Part shown: positions 51,561 through 51,595 of the stretch, one piece after another | How positions within the stretch are numbered: the first letter of the stretch is position 1 | Layout of the letters: every line of letters begins with the position of its first letter | Source of the DNA: Bacteroidales bacterium UBA4230 | Lineage (GTDB): Bacteria > Bacteroidota > Bacteroidia > Bacteroidales > UBA932 | DNA: 51,595 nucleotides | Direction: 5' to 3' | Assembly (NCBI GenBank): GCA_002395605.1 | Contig: DGXO01000070.1 | Location: 12,117 to 63,711, forward strand | Program-made: the position numbers and the translations under genes | Notes under the pieces: generated by a model | Database searches by the model: none | What the model saw: the letters and a program-made list of their open reading frames with translations, nothing else | Told to the model about the DNA's origin: nothing

Positions 51561-51595
51561 ATCATTTTCTCCGCTATATATCTATTTGTTTTACA

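Overview
The window reads as chromosome of a moderately GC-rich Bacteroidales (Bacteroidota), probably a gut or rumen lineage. The evidence is two SusC/SusD pairs, a hybrid two-component system (HTCS), many exported lipoproteins with a Cys lipobox, no obvious Shine-Dalgarno sites, and repeated promoters of the Bacteroidota type (-33 TTTG, about 20 bp, -7 TAnnTTTG). Species cannot be fixed from the sequence. I see no rRNA, tRNA, CRISPR array, insertion sequence or phage genes.

Layout. (1) 1-2029: end of a plus-strand signalling operon with a 5'-truncated AAA+ ATPase, a zinc-ribbon/FHA protein and a PP2C phosphatase, joined by ATGA overlaps. (2) 2007-25223: a large carbohydrate locus centred on a DeoR-family regulator (7648-8442). 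Leftward runs an operon with two exported tyrosine-phosphatase-like lipoproteins, a PfkB sugar kinase and a GH36-like galactosidase. Rightward run AgaS, a GatZ/KbaZ-type aldolase protein, SusC, SusD, two surface-binding lipoproteins, two DUF4832-type lipoproteins, a thioredoxin-like lipoprotein, an SdiA-regulated-type propeller, an alkaline phosphatase and a DMT permease. Kinase, AgaS and aldolase together make a galactosamine to tagatose-phosphate route. Copies of a TTTCRTTTYR-like box lie upstream of the leftward operon, the regulator, agaS and susC, so the locus looks like an AgaR-type regulon. Three predicted exported phosphatases suggest a phosphate-bearing glycan; this is inference. (3) 25228-29064: HTCS on the minus strand, divergent from (4) 29185-44123: a second utilisation locus with GH130, MFS permease, SusC, SusD, a LamG lipoprotein, two paralogous unrecognised lipoproteins, a GH2 enzyme and a metallophosphoesterase. 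GH130 plus GH2 suggests a beta-mannoside-type substrate. (5) 44107-51535: an esterase; a gene-poor stretch with repeats; a three-gene HipB/HipS/HipT-like toxin-antitoxin operon behind three operators spaced exactly 41 bp apart; a Gate-domain membrane protein; an acyltransferase; two small exported proteins; and a GH5 enzyme.

The points most worth following are the AgaR-like regulon with exported phosphatases, the split HipA system with its phased operators, a pair of unrecognised paralogous lipoproteins flanking the second SusCD, a set of promoters almost touching their start codons, and heavy enrichment of the hexamer TCGGCC/GGCCGA.
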